Part shown: piece after piece, positions 18,001-26,335 of the stretch
How positions within the stretch are numbered: the stretch's first letter is position 1
Layout of the letters: each line of letters begins with the position of its first letter
Assembly: GCA_945883845.1 (NCBI GenBank)
Contig: CAMCYI010000021.1
Coordinates: 1 to 60,788, forward strand
Direction: 5' to 3'
Length of the DNA: 60,788 nucleotides
From: Bacteriovorax stolpii
GTDB taxonomy: Bacteria; Bdellovibrionota; Bacteriovoracia; Bacteriovoracales; Bacteriovoracaceae
Translations under genes and position numbers: made by a program
Notes under the pieces: model-generated
The model's database searches: none
What the model was told of the DNA's origin: nothing
Seen by the model: only the letters and a program-made list of their open reading frames with translations

Positions 18001-19528
18001 TACTGGAACTGTAGACGGTTCAGGAAATCCATTGAGCTTATACATCGCTTACCGTGCCTCTTCTACTTCTGCTCCAAGTGCGTACTATCCACAGGTGAGA
18101 AGAATTGAAATCGTGGGTGTGAAGACAGCTCCGAATGAGCACTCAGGAATTCTTGGATTCGCTTATACGGGGTTCTCTCTTACCAATAACTGTACCCTTG
18201 CAGCCTCTTGTGTATTTGGCGTCTCAGGAGATTATCAAACTGTGAATTTCAGTGATGCCACTGTGACAGGTAATATTTCAGTAGTATCAAACTTCAACAC
18301 AAGAATTTACGCTTTCGCAAGCCTTGCAACCAAGACAGTAACTGAAATCTGTTCTGACTGTAACGGTAACGGTAAAGCGTCGACTTTCGCTGCTGCTATC
18401 AATGCTGATACGACTCTCGCCGGGATGGGTATCACTGCTACATTCGCAGCAAACATTGTCACGATTCAGGGTATGACTTCAGGTGATTTTTACGATGGCT
18501 CAGCGACTGATGTTCAGGTGTCGGATGACATGGGAGAAATCTATGTTGCAGACTTTGATACAGATCCCACGCCCGCTGTCTCGCTTGCGCCTTACTGGAA
18601 CCTTCCATTTATCAACAGTTCGGTTGGATCAACTAACAAAGACAAGCTCTCTGTGATCTCAGGTCCGATCGACGTAAACATTGGAACGAACTCAGCAAGT
18701 CTTGAGCTTACAACAGCTGCTACAAATACAAGTTTAGCTGCGACGGTTGCTCTTAATAACGTCTCGACTTATTTTAACGGAACAGACCTCTATGTTGCAG
18801 GTCTGGCGAAATCCGGAAGTACACTGAAGCTATATATTCTTGACCCTGCTGACTTCACTATCGCTGTTTCGAACACGGCGGCTATGTCAGGTACGGCCCA
18901 CACAGATGTTGAAGTGAGTGCAAACACTAGTAACGTCTACGTCATGACAACAACGAATGAAACTCCGGTGAAAAACGAGATCGGTGTTTACTCGGCGACT
19001 ACACTTGCTGAAAGTGACAAGTTCAAACTCAGTGATACGGTTAACGTAGACTCTGCTTCGATGGCACTTTTCTATAACACTGTGACTGGTTCTACGATCA
19101 AGTCGTACAAACTTATCCCTTACAACGGTGAGGCACGCCTCGTCGCTGTCGCTGACAACGGTACGACAACTCAGCTCTACCTTGCTCGCCTTTACTCTAA
19201 CGGCACGGACTACCTCCTGACCTGTAAGGACTGTGTCCAGGTAACGAATACGATTAATGAAGTCAGTGAGTTCGTTAAAGTGAATGCTTCTCACGTACGA
19301 TCAAAACCAGTAATTCCAAGCACGAACTTCACGCTCTCTTCCGGAGGGGCGGCCACGTACAAAGACATCTTCGTAACGAGCTTCGCCGGCAGCCCTACAG
19401 GAGGTACGATAACATCGTCTCCGAACGTGGGTGTGTTCAACATGGAAATCGAGAACATCAACACCTCGATTCTTCCGACTGTGAACGAAGACGCCGGTCT
19501 CTACCGTCCTCCATTCTTCAAGAACTAA
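15029..19528 (+). CDS. Giant Ig-like-repeat surface lipoprotein
   Basis: 1499 residues. The signal sequence ends ALFLLASC, with the lipidated Cys near residue 20. CGENENYNTTLRTCV follows about ten residues later and has the same length and pattern as a segment in the lipoprotein at 3040. The body is beta-rich, Thr/Ser-rich and built from Ig- or cadherin-like repeats of roughly 90-110 residues; several end in TWNLKV, TWKVKV or WQFTV strands and begin near PPKI or TPSIS. Scattered Cys pairs occur. The last 350 residues change character (NGTDLYVAGLAKSG, TSNVYVMTTTNE, EARLVAVADNG) and resemble propeller blades. A surface or adhesive role is inferred from architecture only. A FliA-like promoter precedes it. 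Confidence 0.8.
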   Translation: MVGLKSVWISLSALFLLASCVPQTKQTSCGENENYNTTLRTCVPTTQSPSSFITISSFIPTNSYSRYKNDLTPMTFRVNVSNPYAQSYTTRWLHTFNGNSTDVTGFITSPTQWDIYPMFFVNEVGLHLLTVDILDSSSNIVTTHAFQFTINNSPRPFINTTSISPASYDISPVYPTSGSQTFSFVVKNNNASIPSTSTYNVQWKLYKNGIDTALVAPNSATDSLADISGTGSNTFDTVFDPSVLTGYGLGTYILRARVMYVPGAEIVDERQWSITVQNPPLPKITSRTLSLSDPQLDSALTVVNAYTGIDYTQNTVYNFRPLRFEASTTTALTLWGASQANFCVRVADGSGTFPGDGLGVKVSWMIDGTGAAIYEGTTTPGDPEVCLSDVTNLTPEQIVFNNTIATSTESHTIIARVYDEATQTEYSTTNMATGTSTYPITWKVKVFPQNAPPKITFGLTSSGISCTVIGSIVRSNCTVASDTDIIVSARVNYDDFYVLPAYDETKFDYSVKLYQNNVEFSECTKSIAGTDGLTDGGGPEYVCAFQAPSYNASGPVNPTTQSYKVVATVTDNQSEIVVSTTTSNTLTWNLKVTEGNSTPSISSFTSNGPVDEGTNLQFSVDVDDAERDNFTYQIRYCTNDACSTSLPLTTTATATRTTDDLTKTVATSTFLTESFLSNVSGVTGCSNLARNASCNVQFFVVVNETGQSSGVTPGKLPLTTVPVPGDLLTVSIENINPPPTMAEASFSPTAEITLATPDYSLLVGIPFTISAPVGSALNDTSAVAGEKINRYQWFVKNANSVTTWTAINGATSPNLLWTPSLIDEAEISNDNPIQVKLCVEDRSTAVVASPLTEATAALCSDDVLAAFTTTGIWQFTVRNNVVTAQDLTNTATDTSMATISAEVGIETATWIEPTPTTTNGVTSSATYIAYADNVAAYDPDGDFITEDDIYITVKKVLVKNNGELLPETATKIARFKGLPVALTSNVKDMSITGTVDGSGNPLSLYIAYRASSTSAPSAYYPQVRRIEIVGVKTAPNEHSGILGFAYTGFSLTNNCTLAASCVFGVSGDYQTVNFSDATVTGNISVVSNFNTRIYAFASLATKTVTEICSDCNGNGKASTFAAAINADTTLAGMGITATFAANIVTIQGMTSGDFYDGSATDVQVSDDMGEIYVADFDTDPTPAVSLAPYWNLPFINSSVGSTNKDKLSVISGPIDVNIGTNSASLELTTAATNTSLAATVALNNVSTYFNGTDLYVAGLAKSGSTLKLYILDPADFTIAVSNTAAMSGTAHTDVEVSANTSNVYVMTTTNETPVKNEIGVYSATTLAESDKFKLSDTVNVDSASMALFYNTVTGSTIKSYKLIPYNGEARLVAVADNGTTTQLYLARLYSNGTDYLLTCKDCVQVTNTINEVSEFVKVNASHVRSKPVIPSTNFTLSSGGAATYKDIFVTSFAGSPTGGTITSSPNVGVFNMEIENINTSILPTVNEDAGLYRPPFFKN

Positions 19529-19531
19529 CTT

Positions 19532-19573
19532 AAAGGTTGAAGATATTGCTCAGACAATGTCTTCAACCTTTCT
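19532..19573 (+). terminator. Long stem-loop after the giant lipoprotein
   Basis: AAAGGTTGAAGA (19532-19543) pairs perfectly with TCTTCAACCTTT (19560-19571) around a 16-base loop, starting three bases after the stop codon. The 3' arm ends in TTT followed by CTTCTCC, so the T tract is modest. Confidence 0.65.
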
Positions 19574-19609
19574 TCTCCCCAAAAATATTCTGCGTGTTAT
19601 CATAAAATC

Positions 19610-20494
19610 ATGCGTCTCCGCTTATTGATTCCATTATTCCTATTCTTTGTGAGCTCATGGGCCTGTGCCTACGAACTCATCATGATTCAGGCCGTTTCTG
19701 AAACCAAAAGAACCTTTATTACGAGAAACGGTCGTCGCCAGGGTGTCATCACCGGCAGTACGGGAACATTCACAGCTGAAGACTTCTCCATCCTCGCCAA
19801 GGCCATCAACGTTACCGGTAACTACACTCAGTGGCAGATCATCAACGCTGAGGCCATCCTTCCCTTTGAAAAAGGTGCCCTCGTGACCTTTTACCCTGCT
19901 GAAGAATATCTTTGGGCACTCTCTCCCGAAAAAGAGAGACGCAAGTACATCAAGAGCATGATCCGCCAGCCCCGCAAGTCAGTTCTCTTCAAAGGTGCCC
20001 TCACACGGACAGTTTCCGAGAGTACTTCTGAAGCCGTCGCTACGAGTACAAAACGCGGTGGATTTCTCGGTGAAATTTTTTATGAACAGGATTTCTTTTA
20101 CGGATTTGCGTTCGATGTAGGTGTTCGTTACGAGCGTGAAGCAATCGCTGCCAACGGAGTCACTCTCCTGACCCGCCGATCACTTCTGATTGTGGACTTC
20201 ATCAAATACTTCGATGATTTTGAAGATTCGATTGGTGGACGACTCTATCTGGGTCTGGGTTCTGGTTACGGTATCTCAAACACATCTACGACGGGCCTCT
20301 CTCAGTCAGGAAACGTGGCCATTCTCCCGGCCGTTAAGGCAGGACTCAGTCTCCCTTTCAACGAAGAATGGGAATTTCTTTTCGATACAGCTTTTGAGAG
20401 TTTGCAGACTAAAGAAGAACAGGAAAGTGGAAAGATCCAGACGACGACTCAGACAAATGTGAAAGCTTCTTTCGCTCTCCGCAAATTCTTCTAA
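19610..20494 (+). CDS. Outer-membrane beta-barrel protein, unknown function
   Basis: 294 residues with a signal peptide (FFVSSWACAYE). A soluble N-terminal part (ITRNGRRQGVITGSTGTF, a small SH3-like stretch) is followed from about residue 115 by alternating amphipathic strands rich in Gly and aromatics (FLGEIFYEQDFFYGFAFDVGVRYE, GGRLYLGLGSGYG). The chain ends in the outer-membrane terminal pattern FALRKFF, with Phe last. That supports an eight-strand-type barrel inserted by the BAM machinery. No obvious ribosome site precedes the ATG. It may act with the giant lipoprotein upstream, although a stem-loop separates them. Confidence 0.7.
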   Translation: MRLRLLIPLFLFFVSSWACAYELIMIQAVSETKRTFITRNGRRQGVITGSTGTFTAEDFSILAKAINVTGNYTQWQIINAEAILPFEKGALVTFYPAEEYLWALSPEKERRKYIKSMIRQPRKSVLFKGALTRTVSESTSEAVATSTKRGGFLGEIFYEQDFFYGFAFDVGVRYEREAIAANGVTLLTRRSLLIVDFIKYFDDFEDSIGGRLYLGLGSGYGISNTSTTGLSQSGNVAILPAVKAGLSLPFNEEWEFLFDTAFESLQTKEEQESGKIQTTTQTNVKASFALRKFF

Positions 20495-20522
20495 AAAAAA
20501 AAGGCCGGTTACCCGGCCTTTC
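20493..20522 (-). terminator. Intrinsic terminator between convergent genes
   Basis: AAGGCCGG (20501-20508) pairs with CCGGCCTT (20513-20520) around TTAC. On the minus strand the hairpin runs into ten T, making a strong terminator for the dioxygenase gene at 20533. On the plus strand the T tract is short. Confidence 0.85.
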
Positions 20523-20532
20523 AATTCATAAA

Positions 20533-21486
20533 TTATTTTTTAACCAGACCGATTTCTTTCAATCGGATCATCAGCCACTCGTGAGAGTTGATCGGCGCAT
20601 ATTTCGCTCCAGCACCTTCGCAAGAAGGAATGCATGTAAGCATTGTATCTGGATTCGGATGCGTGAAGAACGGCATTGAGTAGCGGTGATTATTAGCACC
20701 GACATCCGGGTTCACCACTCTGTGAGTGGTTGCAGGAATCATATCGTTTGTAAGACGTGAAAGCATGTCACCTGAATCAACTACAAGCTGCTTCTCATTA
20801 CAGTTTACCTGGAGCCATTTTCCGTCCCGATCAAGAAGCTCAAGACCAGATGTCGTTGCACCAACCATCACTGTGATGAGGTTAATGTCTTCATGAGCAG
20901 CAGCACGGACTGAATTCTTAGGTGCACCCTCATCAAGAGGCGGATAGTGAATCGCGCGAAGGATTGAGTTACCATCCTGAAGCATCGTACGGAAGAAAGA
21001 CTGAGGAACATCAAGCGCCATTCCAAGAGCATCCAGAACAATCGTCGAAGTTGTATCGAGACCGTTGTAGAGCTTGAGGAAAGTATCTCTGAACTCAGCA
21101 ACTTCTGTAGGCCAGATGTTGTCTGGAAGGAATTGTTTGAATTTAGGATTTGTTATAACTTCCCGACCCACATGCCAGAACTCTTTGAGATCCGGGTATT
21201 GAGAATTTTTTGCGTGTTCAACACCGAAGGCAGTATGGCCGCGCTGACCGCCGCCTTCTTTACATCTGTACTTAGCTTTTGTTTCAGTCGGGAGCTGATA
21301 GAACTCGTGAATAAGGTCGTAAGCTTTATTAGTCACTTTGTGATCAACCGGGTGATCGACGAGAATGATGAATCCGTAGTCCTTGAGACCAGTGAAGAGA
21401 TTATTTACGAACGTCGTTTTATCGTTGTTCGATCCGTTCAAGAAACTCATAAGACTCAGTTCAGGTACTTTTCTGATTGTGTCCAC
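20533..21486 (-). CDS. Isopenicillin-N-synthase-like 2-oxoglutarate/Fe(II) dioxygenase
   Basis: 317 residues, typical for the family. The N-terminal DIOX_N region includes LKDYGFIILVDHPVD and QLPTETKAKYR. The iron-binding facial triad is visible as HED in AAHEDINLITVMVG and the distal His in TTHRVVNP. The co-substrate Arg lies in NNHRYSMPFFTHP (RxS motif). Such enzymes oxidise small molecules in the cytosol. The substrate cannot be told from sequence, and no biosynthetic cluster surrounds it. It stands alone between convergent and divergent neighbours and has its own terminator. Confidence 0.88.
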   Translation of the reverse strand: MDTIRKVPELSLMSFLNGSNNDKTTFVNNLFTGLKDYGFIILVDHPVDHKVTNKAYDLIHEFYQLPTETKAKYRCKEGGGQRGHTAFGVEHAKNSQYPDLKEFWHVGREVITNPKFKQFLPDNIWPTEVAEFRDTFLKLYNGLDTTSTIVLDALGMALDVPQSFFRTMLQDGNSILRAIHYPPLDEGAPKNSVRAAAHEDINLITVMVGATTSGLELLDRDGKWLQVNCNEKQLVVDSGDMLSRLTNDMIPATTHRVVNPDVGANNHRYSMPFFTHPNPDTMLTCIPSCEGAGAKYAPINSHEWLMIRLKEIGLVKK

Positions 21487-21649
21487 AGGACCCCCTTAGA
21501 ATTTAGATGCCCTTAGATAATCCGTGCCAGCGCAGGTTGTCTAAGCAAAAAATGAGATAGGGGCTAGCGAGAAAATGACCCTGAAATAATTACTCTTCCC
21601 GATGGCCCACTCACCCAGAAAACCGGTAAAAAGGGCCATCGGAGACCAT

Positions 21650-22261
21650 ATGAAATCCCTCATTACACTTCTGGCCTTAGTGCCGGCCCTTGTCCTGGCC
21701 TATGACCTCGATTCAAAGGCCTTGCACAATGAGGACATTCCCTTCCTGGGCCATCACGCAGACAAACCTTTCGGCAGTTATCTCACGCTGGAAGTTCACT
21801 ATGCTCCTGTGAAGAAGCTCCTTTCCCAGCTTGAAAGTGATGTCGGACTCCTGAAAAATCGCGGAGAGGCCCATATCACGGTCATTACTCCAGTTGAGTT
21901 TGATCGCGTGCTGAAGCCTGCTGGAGTGACTATTCAGGAGATCAATGAGATTGCTCTCGAGGCAAAAATCCAGGCCTCAAAATTCACTCCCGTCTGTGTC
22001 GGTGCAGGAAGTGCGACGATCGATGGAAAACTCGAAAAGACATATTTCATGGTCGTGAAATCGCCGGAGCTTCTCGCCATCAGAAAAAAAGTTGCCGATC
22101 TCTATGATTCCAAAGACGCCGACCCTGCCAGATTCGATCCGGATCATTTCTATCCCCATATTACTCTGGGGTACACATGGGATGATCTCCATGAACAGCC
22201 GCATGATGTTTTTAAGGGCATCCGGGCCTGTCTACAAAATGGACAGATCGACATCAGGTAA
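21650..22261 (+). CDS. Secreted 2H phosphoesterase-like protein
   Basis: 203 residues from the ATG at 21650, which has GGAG 5 bases upstream. The longer frame from 21602 would bury the signal peptide MKSLITLLALVPALVLAY. Two HxT motifs mark the 2H phosphoesterase fold: AHITVITP near residue 75 and PHITLGYT near residue 178. Enzymes of this class act on 2',3'-cyclic phosphates or RNA ends, and the sequence recalls the group sometimes called Swiss Army Knife RNA-repair-like. Export is unusual for an RNA-end enzyme and suggests action on periplasmic or extracellular, perhaps prey-derived, RNA or nucleotides. That role is inference. Confidence 0.7.
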   Translation: MKSLITLLALVPALVLAYDLDSKALHNEDIPFLGHHADKPFGSYLTLEVHYAPVKKLLSQLESDVGLLKNRGEAHITVITPVEFDRVLKPAGVTIQEINEIALEAKIQASKFTPVCVGAGSATIDGKLEKTYFMVVKSPELLAIRKKVADLYDSKDADPARFDPDHFYPHITLGYTWDDLHEQPHDVFKGIRACLQNGQIDIR

Positions 22262-22345
22262 AGAAAAAAATTCAACTCATCGCCTCTTGGGCAGCTTAAA
22301 AGATACGATTCTCTTAATACATTAACTTCCTCAAGGAACATACAA

Positions 22346-23050
22346 ATGAAACTACTTCCTATCGTAGCTCTCGCGCTTTTCGCAAGCTCAGCTTTCTCAG
22401 CTGACCAGTACAACTTCAAGCTTATCGGTTTCTCAAAAGATAATAAGTATGTTGCTTTCGCTGAATCAGTAAACCAGGACGGCTCAGGTCACGGAGTTGC
22501 AGTTGTTTCAGTTGTTGATGTTAAAGCAAACAACCTTATTAAGAAAGCAGACCACAGAGACGAAGGCCTGAATGATGAAGGCGGATCTGAAGCCGTTGCG
22601 CTTAAAGCTGCCATCGCGAAAGCAAATCTTGCGAAGTTCGGCATCGTTACAAGTAACCAGGGCGAAGTCCTCATCGATCGTCGTCCAACTGATGCAAGTA
22701 CGATCCTTGATACTGCGTTCAAGATTCACCCTTACATGCACTCGACTCAGTTCTCCCTCGATATCAAAGAACTTCCAGCGAAATCTGAGCAGTGTTATGA
22801 CATGGGAGAGCCAAAAATGCTCAAGCTCACTCTTAAGAGCAAGAACGATCCACAAACAGTAAACCTCGTCATGCAGGAAGATAAATCACTTCCTAAATCA
22901 CGCGGCTGTGCTCTTGGTTATGGTGTTTCGAAAGTTATCAGATCAGGAAATGCTCTGGTTGTGATCATCAACAAATCTTCTCCAGGATTTGAAGGCCCGG
23001 ATCATGATTTCATGGCGATCACTGCTGAAATCAAACTCGACGAAATCTAA
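22346..23050 (+). CDS. Secreted protein, resembles the DUF2259 family
   Basis: 234 residues with a signal peptide (ALFASSAFSA). The mature start FKLIGFSKDNKYVAFAESVNQDGSG, followed by VVSVVDVKANN, resembles the opening of the secreted DUF2259 family, whose function is unknown. Further on is a Cys pair (EQCYDMGE and SRGCALGYG). It appears to be transcribed alone, with its own terminator 16 bases after the stop. The family assignment rests on pattern memory and should be treated as tentative. Confidence 0.6.
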   Translation: MKLLPIVALALFASSAFSADQYNFKLIGFSKDNKYVAFAESVNQDGSGHGVAVVSVVDVKANNLIKKADHRDEGLNDEGGSEAVALKAAIAKANLAKFGIVTSNQGEVLIDRRPTDASTILDTAFKIHPYMHSTQFSLDIKELPAKSEQCYDMGEPKMLKLTLKSKNDPQTVNLVMQEDKSLPKSRGCALGYGVSKVIRSGNALVVIINKSSPGFEGPDHDFMAITAEIKLDEI

Positions 23051-23065
23051 AAAAATTGAAACGAC

Positions 23066-23094
23066 AAGCCCTGCGAAAGCGGGGCTTTTTTTTT
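23066..23094 (+). terminator. Intrinsic terminator
   Basis: AAGCCC (23066-23071) pairs with GGGCTT (23082-23087), with an inner GC pair around GAAA, followed by a run of T to 23094. It ends transcription of the secreted protein at 22346. The T run reaches the stop codon of the convergent gene. Confidence 0.88.
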
Positions 23095-23770
23095 ATGCGA
23101 ACATCATGGTTCCGAGGCGAATCCAATCAGATCCTTCTCTCAGCGCGATCTCATAATCCTGGCTCATGCCCATACTGGTCTGAAGCTTGAGACCGAGCTC
23201 TGCTTCAAGCTTGTTTTTTTCCACAACGAGATCCTGAAAGCATCTTCCTGCTTCTTTCTCAAAATCTTCAGTGCGAAGAGTTCCCATCGTCATGAGACCA
23301 CGAAGCTTTAGTTTCTTCGCCGTGACGGCGATTTCTGCTGCCTCACAAAGAGCATGGTAAGTTTCAAAACCTGATTTCTCTTCCTCTTTTGACGTATTAA
23401 ACTGAAGGAAAATATCCACAGGATGCGAGAGTTTATCTTCTGCTTTGATGAGTTTTTCGAGGAGTTCTTCGTCGTGAACAGAGTGAATCGCCGAGAGATT
23501 GGGAACTGAGAGAAGTAGGTTGATCTTGTTGCTTTGGAGATGGCCGATCATATGCCAGCGGATTTCAGGGCAGCGATCTTTGAGTGCTTCTGCTTTTTCC
23601 TGGAGTTCCTGCACGCGGTTTTCACCGAAGTCCCTGTGACCGAGATCGTAGAAAATTTTAATATCATCTATAGGACGAGTTTTTGAAACGATAAGGAGAG
23701 AGGCCTGGCCTGTAAGCTTGGGCAAAATCGAATTGAGCTTCGTTTTTAGATATGCTCCCCGATCAGGCAT
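23093..23770 (-). CDS. YggS-family pyridoxal-phosphate homeostasis protein
   Basis: 225 residues, normal for the family. The PLP-binding Lys is in LLIVSKTRP, and HRDFGENRVQELQEKAE, RWHMIGHLQSNK, LRGLMTMG, SMGMSQDYEIALREGSDWIRLGTMMF are all conserved. The protein binds PLP and buffers its supply; no catalytic reaction is established. It is the last of four genes on the minus strand (glpX, SRPBCC, 110-residue protein, yggS) and overlaps the gene before it by 8 bases. Confidence 0.95.
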   Translation of the reverse strand: MPDRGAYLKTKLNSILPKLTGQASLLIVSKTRPIDDIKIFYDLGHRDFGENRVQELQEKAEALKDRCPEIRWHMIGHLQSNKINLLLSVPNLSAIHSVHDEELLEKLIKAEDKLSHPVDIFLQFNTSKEEEKSGFETYHALCEAAEIAVTAKKLKLRGLMTMGTLRTEDFEKEAGRCFQDLVVEKNKLEAELGLKLQTSMGMSQDYEIALREGSDWIRLGTMMFA

Positions 23771-24095
23771 CGCCGTCCTTCTTTTTATTTTTCTTTTTGA
23801 GGGAGATGGTCGCTTTCACTTCGAAGTCGTACTTCTCCGCAACTTTATCAAACTCTTTAGAGAGATCAATTTTATCAAGGTAAGACTTGAGTTCCGTCTT
23901 GATGGATGCAACGAATTCGGTCTTGGTGTTCTTTGCGTTTTCAACGAGGCTTCCCATCATGTCTTTTGGCAAAGGAAGATCTTTTAAAAGTGCTCTCACA
24001 CTTTCTTCCGTCATAAAGGCGGCTGTTACACCAGTCGTGAGAACTTTTTTTACGAGATCTCCGAGCTTCCCGTCTCTGTCCCGATTATCATCCAT
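23763..24095 (-). CDS. Small helical protein with Lys-rich tail
   Basis: 110 residues, mostly helical: VKKVLTTGVTAAFMTEESVRALLKDLPLPKDMMGSL, then AKNTKTEFVASIKTELKSYLDKIDLS and a charged tail ending KKKNKKKDGDA. The pattern (TEESVR, LPLPK, a phasin-like amphipathic middle) resembles a small conserved family of delta-proteobacteria that I cannot name with confidence. It overlaps the SRPBCC gene by one base and yggS by 8, so all three are co-translated. Function unknown. Confidence 0.7.
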   Translation of the reverse strand: MDDNRDRDGKLGDLVKKVLTTGVTAAFMTEESVRALLKDLPLPKDMMGSLVENAKNTKTEFVASIKTELKSYLDKIDLSKEFDKVAEKYDFEVKATISLKKKNKKKDGDA

Positions 24096-24526
24096 TACAT
24101 TTGCTCCGCGCGCTTGGCGAACGCTTTCATTGTCATCGGAAGATTTGTGTTCACCAGGGTTTTTTCAATCATCCCGAGTCCTGGAAGGAAACCTTTCAGC
24201 TCAACTTCGAGGGAATATGTGACTTCAGTCTTGTTCGGAGCGAGGGACTTCAATTCCCAGCGGCCGTTATTCACTTTCATCATGTCGCCGGAGACGAAGC
24301 TCCAGCTCACTTTTTTATTTAACTCATGAGCGAGCTTGATGGTGTAACTGATTTCTTTGATCACTGAAATTCCGAGTTTTACGGTAGCGCCGGCCTCTGA
24401 TTCATTCGAAACGTCAGCAGTCTTCACCCCATCAACGAACTTTGGATAGTTTTTATAATCGATGATGGCCTTATAGAATTTTTCAGCAGGTACATCGTAT
24501 GTTTCTGTGCGGGAAGCCTGTGCCAT
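24095..24526 (-). CDS. SRPBCC (COQ10/RatA-like) lipid-binding-fold protein
   Basis: 143 residues covering one START-like domain: TETYDVPAEKFYKAIIDYKNYPKFVDGVK at the start, SWSFVSGDMMKVNNGRWELKSL in the middle and a long C-terminal helix. This pattern is typical of polyketide-cyclase/dehydrase and COQ10-type proteins that bind hydrophobic ligands such as quinones. The ligand cannot be deduced. It begins 23 bases after glpX and overlaps the next gene by one base. Confidence 0.85.
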   Translation of the reverse strand: MAQASRTETYDVPAEKFYKAIIDYKNYPKFVDGVKTADVSNESEAGATVKLGISVIKEISYTIKLAHELNKKVSWSFVSGDMMKVNNGRWELKSLAPNKTEVTYSLEVELKGFLPGLGMIEKTLVNTNLPMTMKAFAKRAEQM

Positions 24527-24549
24527 AAAATCATCCTTGTCTTATGTAA

Positions 24550-25503
24550 TTAGTAACGTGGTTTTTTATCAAAGTGGTGTTCCGCACGGATGTGTCGGAT
24601 TGTTCCTGACTGGCTTCTCATCACGAGTGAATGCGAAGTGCATCCCCAAGGTTTGAAAACGATTCCGTCAAGGAAGTTTCCTGTGGTGACTCCAGTCGCG
24701 CAAAACATAAGATTCCCTTTCGCGAGATCGTCTATTTTGAACACACGGTTAATGTCATCGATTCCCATTTTACGTGCGCGCTCAATTTCACCCGGATTGC
24801 GGGCCTTGAGGATTCCCTGAAACTCTCCGCCGAGACACTGAAGGGCCGCAGCTGCAATGACGCCTTCAGGAGCTCCACCGATACCGAAAAGAATATCGAT
24901 TCCGGAGTTCGGAGTGGCCGTGGCAATGGCTGCAGAAACATCACCGTCACCGATGAGATTGATACGGGCACCTGCTGCACGGACTTCTTCAATGAGATCT
25001 TTATGACGGGGACGATCCAGGATAATGGCCGTGAGATCGGCTACACGACATTTTTTGATATCTGCGAGACGTTTTAAATTTTCGGTTGGTGACTGACGGA
25101 TATCAAGGAGACCGCGGGCCTCGCGGCCAGCAGCGATTTTCAACATGTAGGTATCTGGTGCGTGAAGGAGACCACCTTCCTCGCCGATCGCCATCACTGA
25201 AATGGAGTTCGGTCCGCCGTAAGCACAGATCGTTGTTCCTTCCAGGGGATCAAGGGCAATCTCAAGCTTCGGGCCATTTTTTGTTCCGACTTTTTCACCG
25301 ATATAAAGCATAGGAGCTTCATCGCGCTCGCCTTCTCCGATTACAACAGTTGCATCACAATCAATGGTATCAAGGAGTGTCCTCATCGCATCGACAGCGG
25401 CCTGGTCGGCAGCTTTTTCATCCCCACGACCCATGAGTCGGGCAGAGGCAATAGCAGCGGCTTCAGTCACACGGACAAATTCCATCGCAAGATTTCGGTT
25501 CAT
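24550..25503 (-). CDS. glpX: Class II fructose-1,6-bisphosphatase
   Basis: 317 residues. GlpX hydrolyses fructose-1,6-bisphosphate in gluconeogenesis. Conserved marks include EFVRVTEAAAIASARLMGRGDE, VVIGEGERDEAPMLYIGEKVG with metal-binding acids, DPLEGTTICAYGG, DGDVSAAIATA, GIGGAPEGVIAAAAL and MFCATGVTTGNFLDG. AGGGA lies 8 bases upstream of the ATG. It heads a four-gene minus-strand operon with a plausible sigma-70 promoter at 25537-25565. Confidence 0.96.
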   Translation of the reverse strand: MNRNLAMEFVRVTEAAAIASARLMGRGDEKAADQAAVDAMRTLLDTIDCDATVVIGEGERDEAPMLYIGEKVGTKNGPKLEIALDPLEGTTICAYGGPNSISVMAIGEEGGLLHAPDTYMLKIAAGREARGLLDIRQSPTENLKRLADIKKCRVADLTAIILDRPRHKDLIEEVRAAGARINLIGDGDVSAAIATATPNSGIDILFGIGGAPEGVIAAAALQCLGGEFQGILKARNPGEIERARKMGIDDINRVFKIDDLAKGNLMFCATGVTTGNFLDGIVFKPWGCTSHSLVMRSQSGTIRHIRAEHHFDKKPRY

Positions 25504-25536
25504 GATTTCATTCCCTGAGAAGATTGATACAGGGAG

Positions 25537-25565
25537 ATTCTACCTCTGAAAGAGGCCGGTTTGAA
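25537..25565 (-). promoter_or_regulatory. Candidate sigma-70 promoter of the glpX operon
   Basis: On the minus strand TTCAAA and TAGAAT are separated by 17 bases, about 34 bases upstream of the glpX ATG. The -10 is a good match and the -35 a fair one. Confidence 0.5.
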
Positions 25566-25571
25566 AGATTT

Positions 25572-26288
25572 TTAGCTCAATTGACGGTGCAGCAAATTTT
25601 TAACTTCTTCGGGGAGCAAATCATTCGAAATCAGCTTGAGTAATTCTTGAACTCTCTCCAGTTTTTCCGGCATCACATCAGTATCAATGTGGAAAAACCA
25701 CTCGTCTTCATTAACAAGTGGAGAATCAACATTGCGTTTTGAAAGAATGCGACCTGTCTTGAGTCCCTGTCCGTCTTCCCACTCAACAAAAACCTCGAAG
25801 AACAAAACCTGGAAACGTGCAATTTCTCCGTCAGAATGTTGCCAGACGAAAATTTCAACTGGACCGTCAGATCTCAGCCAGTATTTAAGACGATTAGGAA
25901 TTTCAAGGCCGCCATCCACACGGTGCAAGGGCTTCAGATGTTTAACAATTTCTTCCATACGCAAGAAGCTCTGAACTTTTTCAAGAACATCTCTCTTTTT
26001 ATGAAACTCTATTCCTACGCGGCTGTCCGTATGCCACTTCACGACACCTGCGACATCAAGAGTTTTTCCCATCCAGTGAATAGAACCTTTAAGTGGGGCC
26101 TCTTCAATAAAGTGATGAGAGTCATCTTTAAGTGAAAGCTGCATGCCGGTATGAGAGATATCTTTGACCTCAAATACCCGCGAGGTCTCGTCGGATTTAA
26201 ATGTAAGATAACAAAATGGAAAGCGCGGAAGAACTCTCTTCTCGTGTTTTTCGAAGTCTGATTTGATCAAGTTGAATCGTCTTTCCAT
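25572..26288 (-). CDS. PilZ-domain protein (putative c-di-GMP receptor)
   Basis: 238 residues. The N-terminal half is a PilZ domain: RVLPR at residues 18-22 gives the RxxxR motif and DISHTG at 43-48 the D/NxSxxG motif that together bind cyclic di-GMP, so ligand binding looks intact. The strand VKWHTDSRVGIEFH is also typical. The second half (from about residue 120) is unfamiliar, with WLRSDGPVEIFVWQ and a helical C-terminus. There is no membrane segment. It diverges from pgsA across an inverted repeat. Confidence 0.85.
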   Translation of the reverse strand: MERRFNLIKSDFEKHEKRVLPRFPFCYLTFKSDETSRVFEVKDISHTGMQLSLKDDSHHFIEEAPLKGSIHWMGKTLDVAGVVKWHTDSRVGIEFHKKRDVLEKVQSFLRMEEIVKHLKPLHRVDGGLEIPNRLKYWLRSDGPVEIFVWQHSDGEIARFQVLFFEVFVEWEDGQGLKTGRILSKRNVDSPLVNEDEWFFHIDTDVMPEKLERVQELLKLISNDLLPEEVKNLLHRQLS

Positions 26289-26335
26289 GTTTCCGCCTTA
26301 TGATCTTTTCATTCTAAGGGACGACCTGATTTAAC

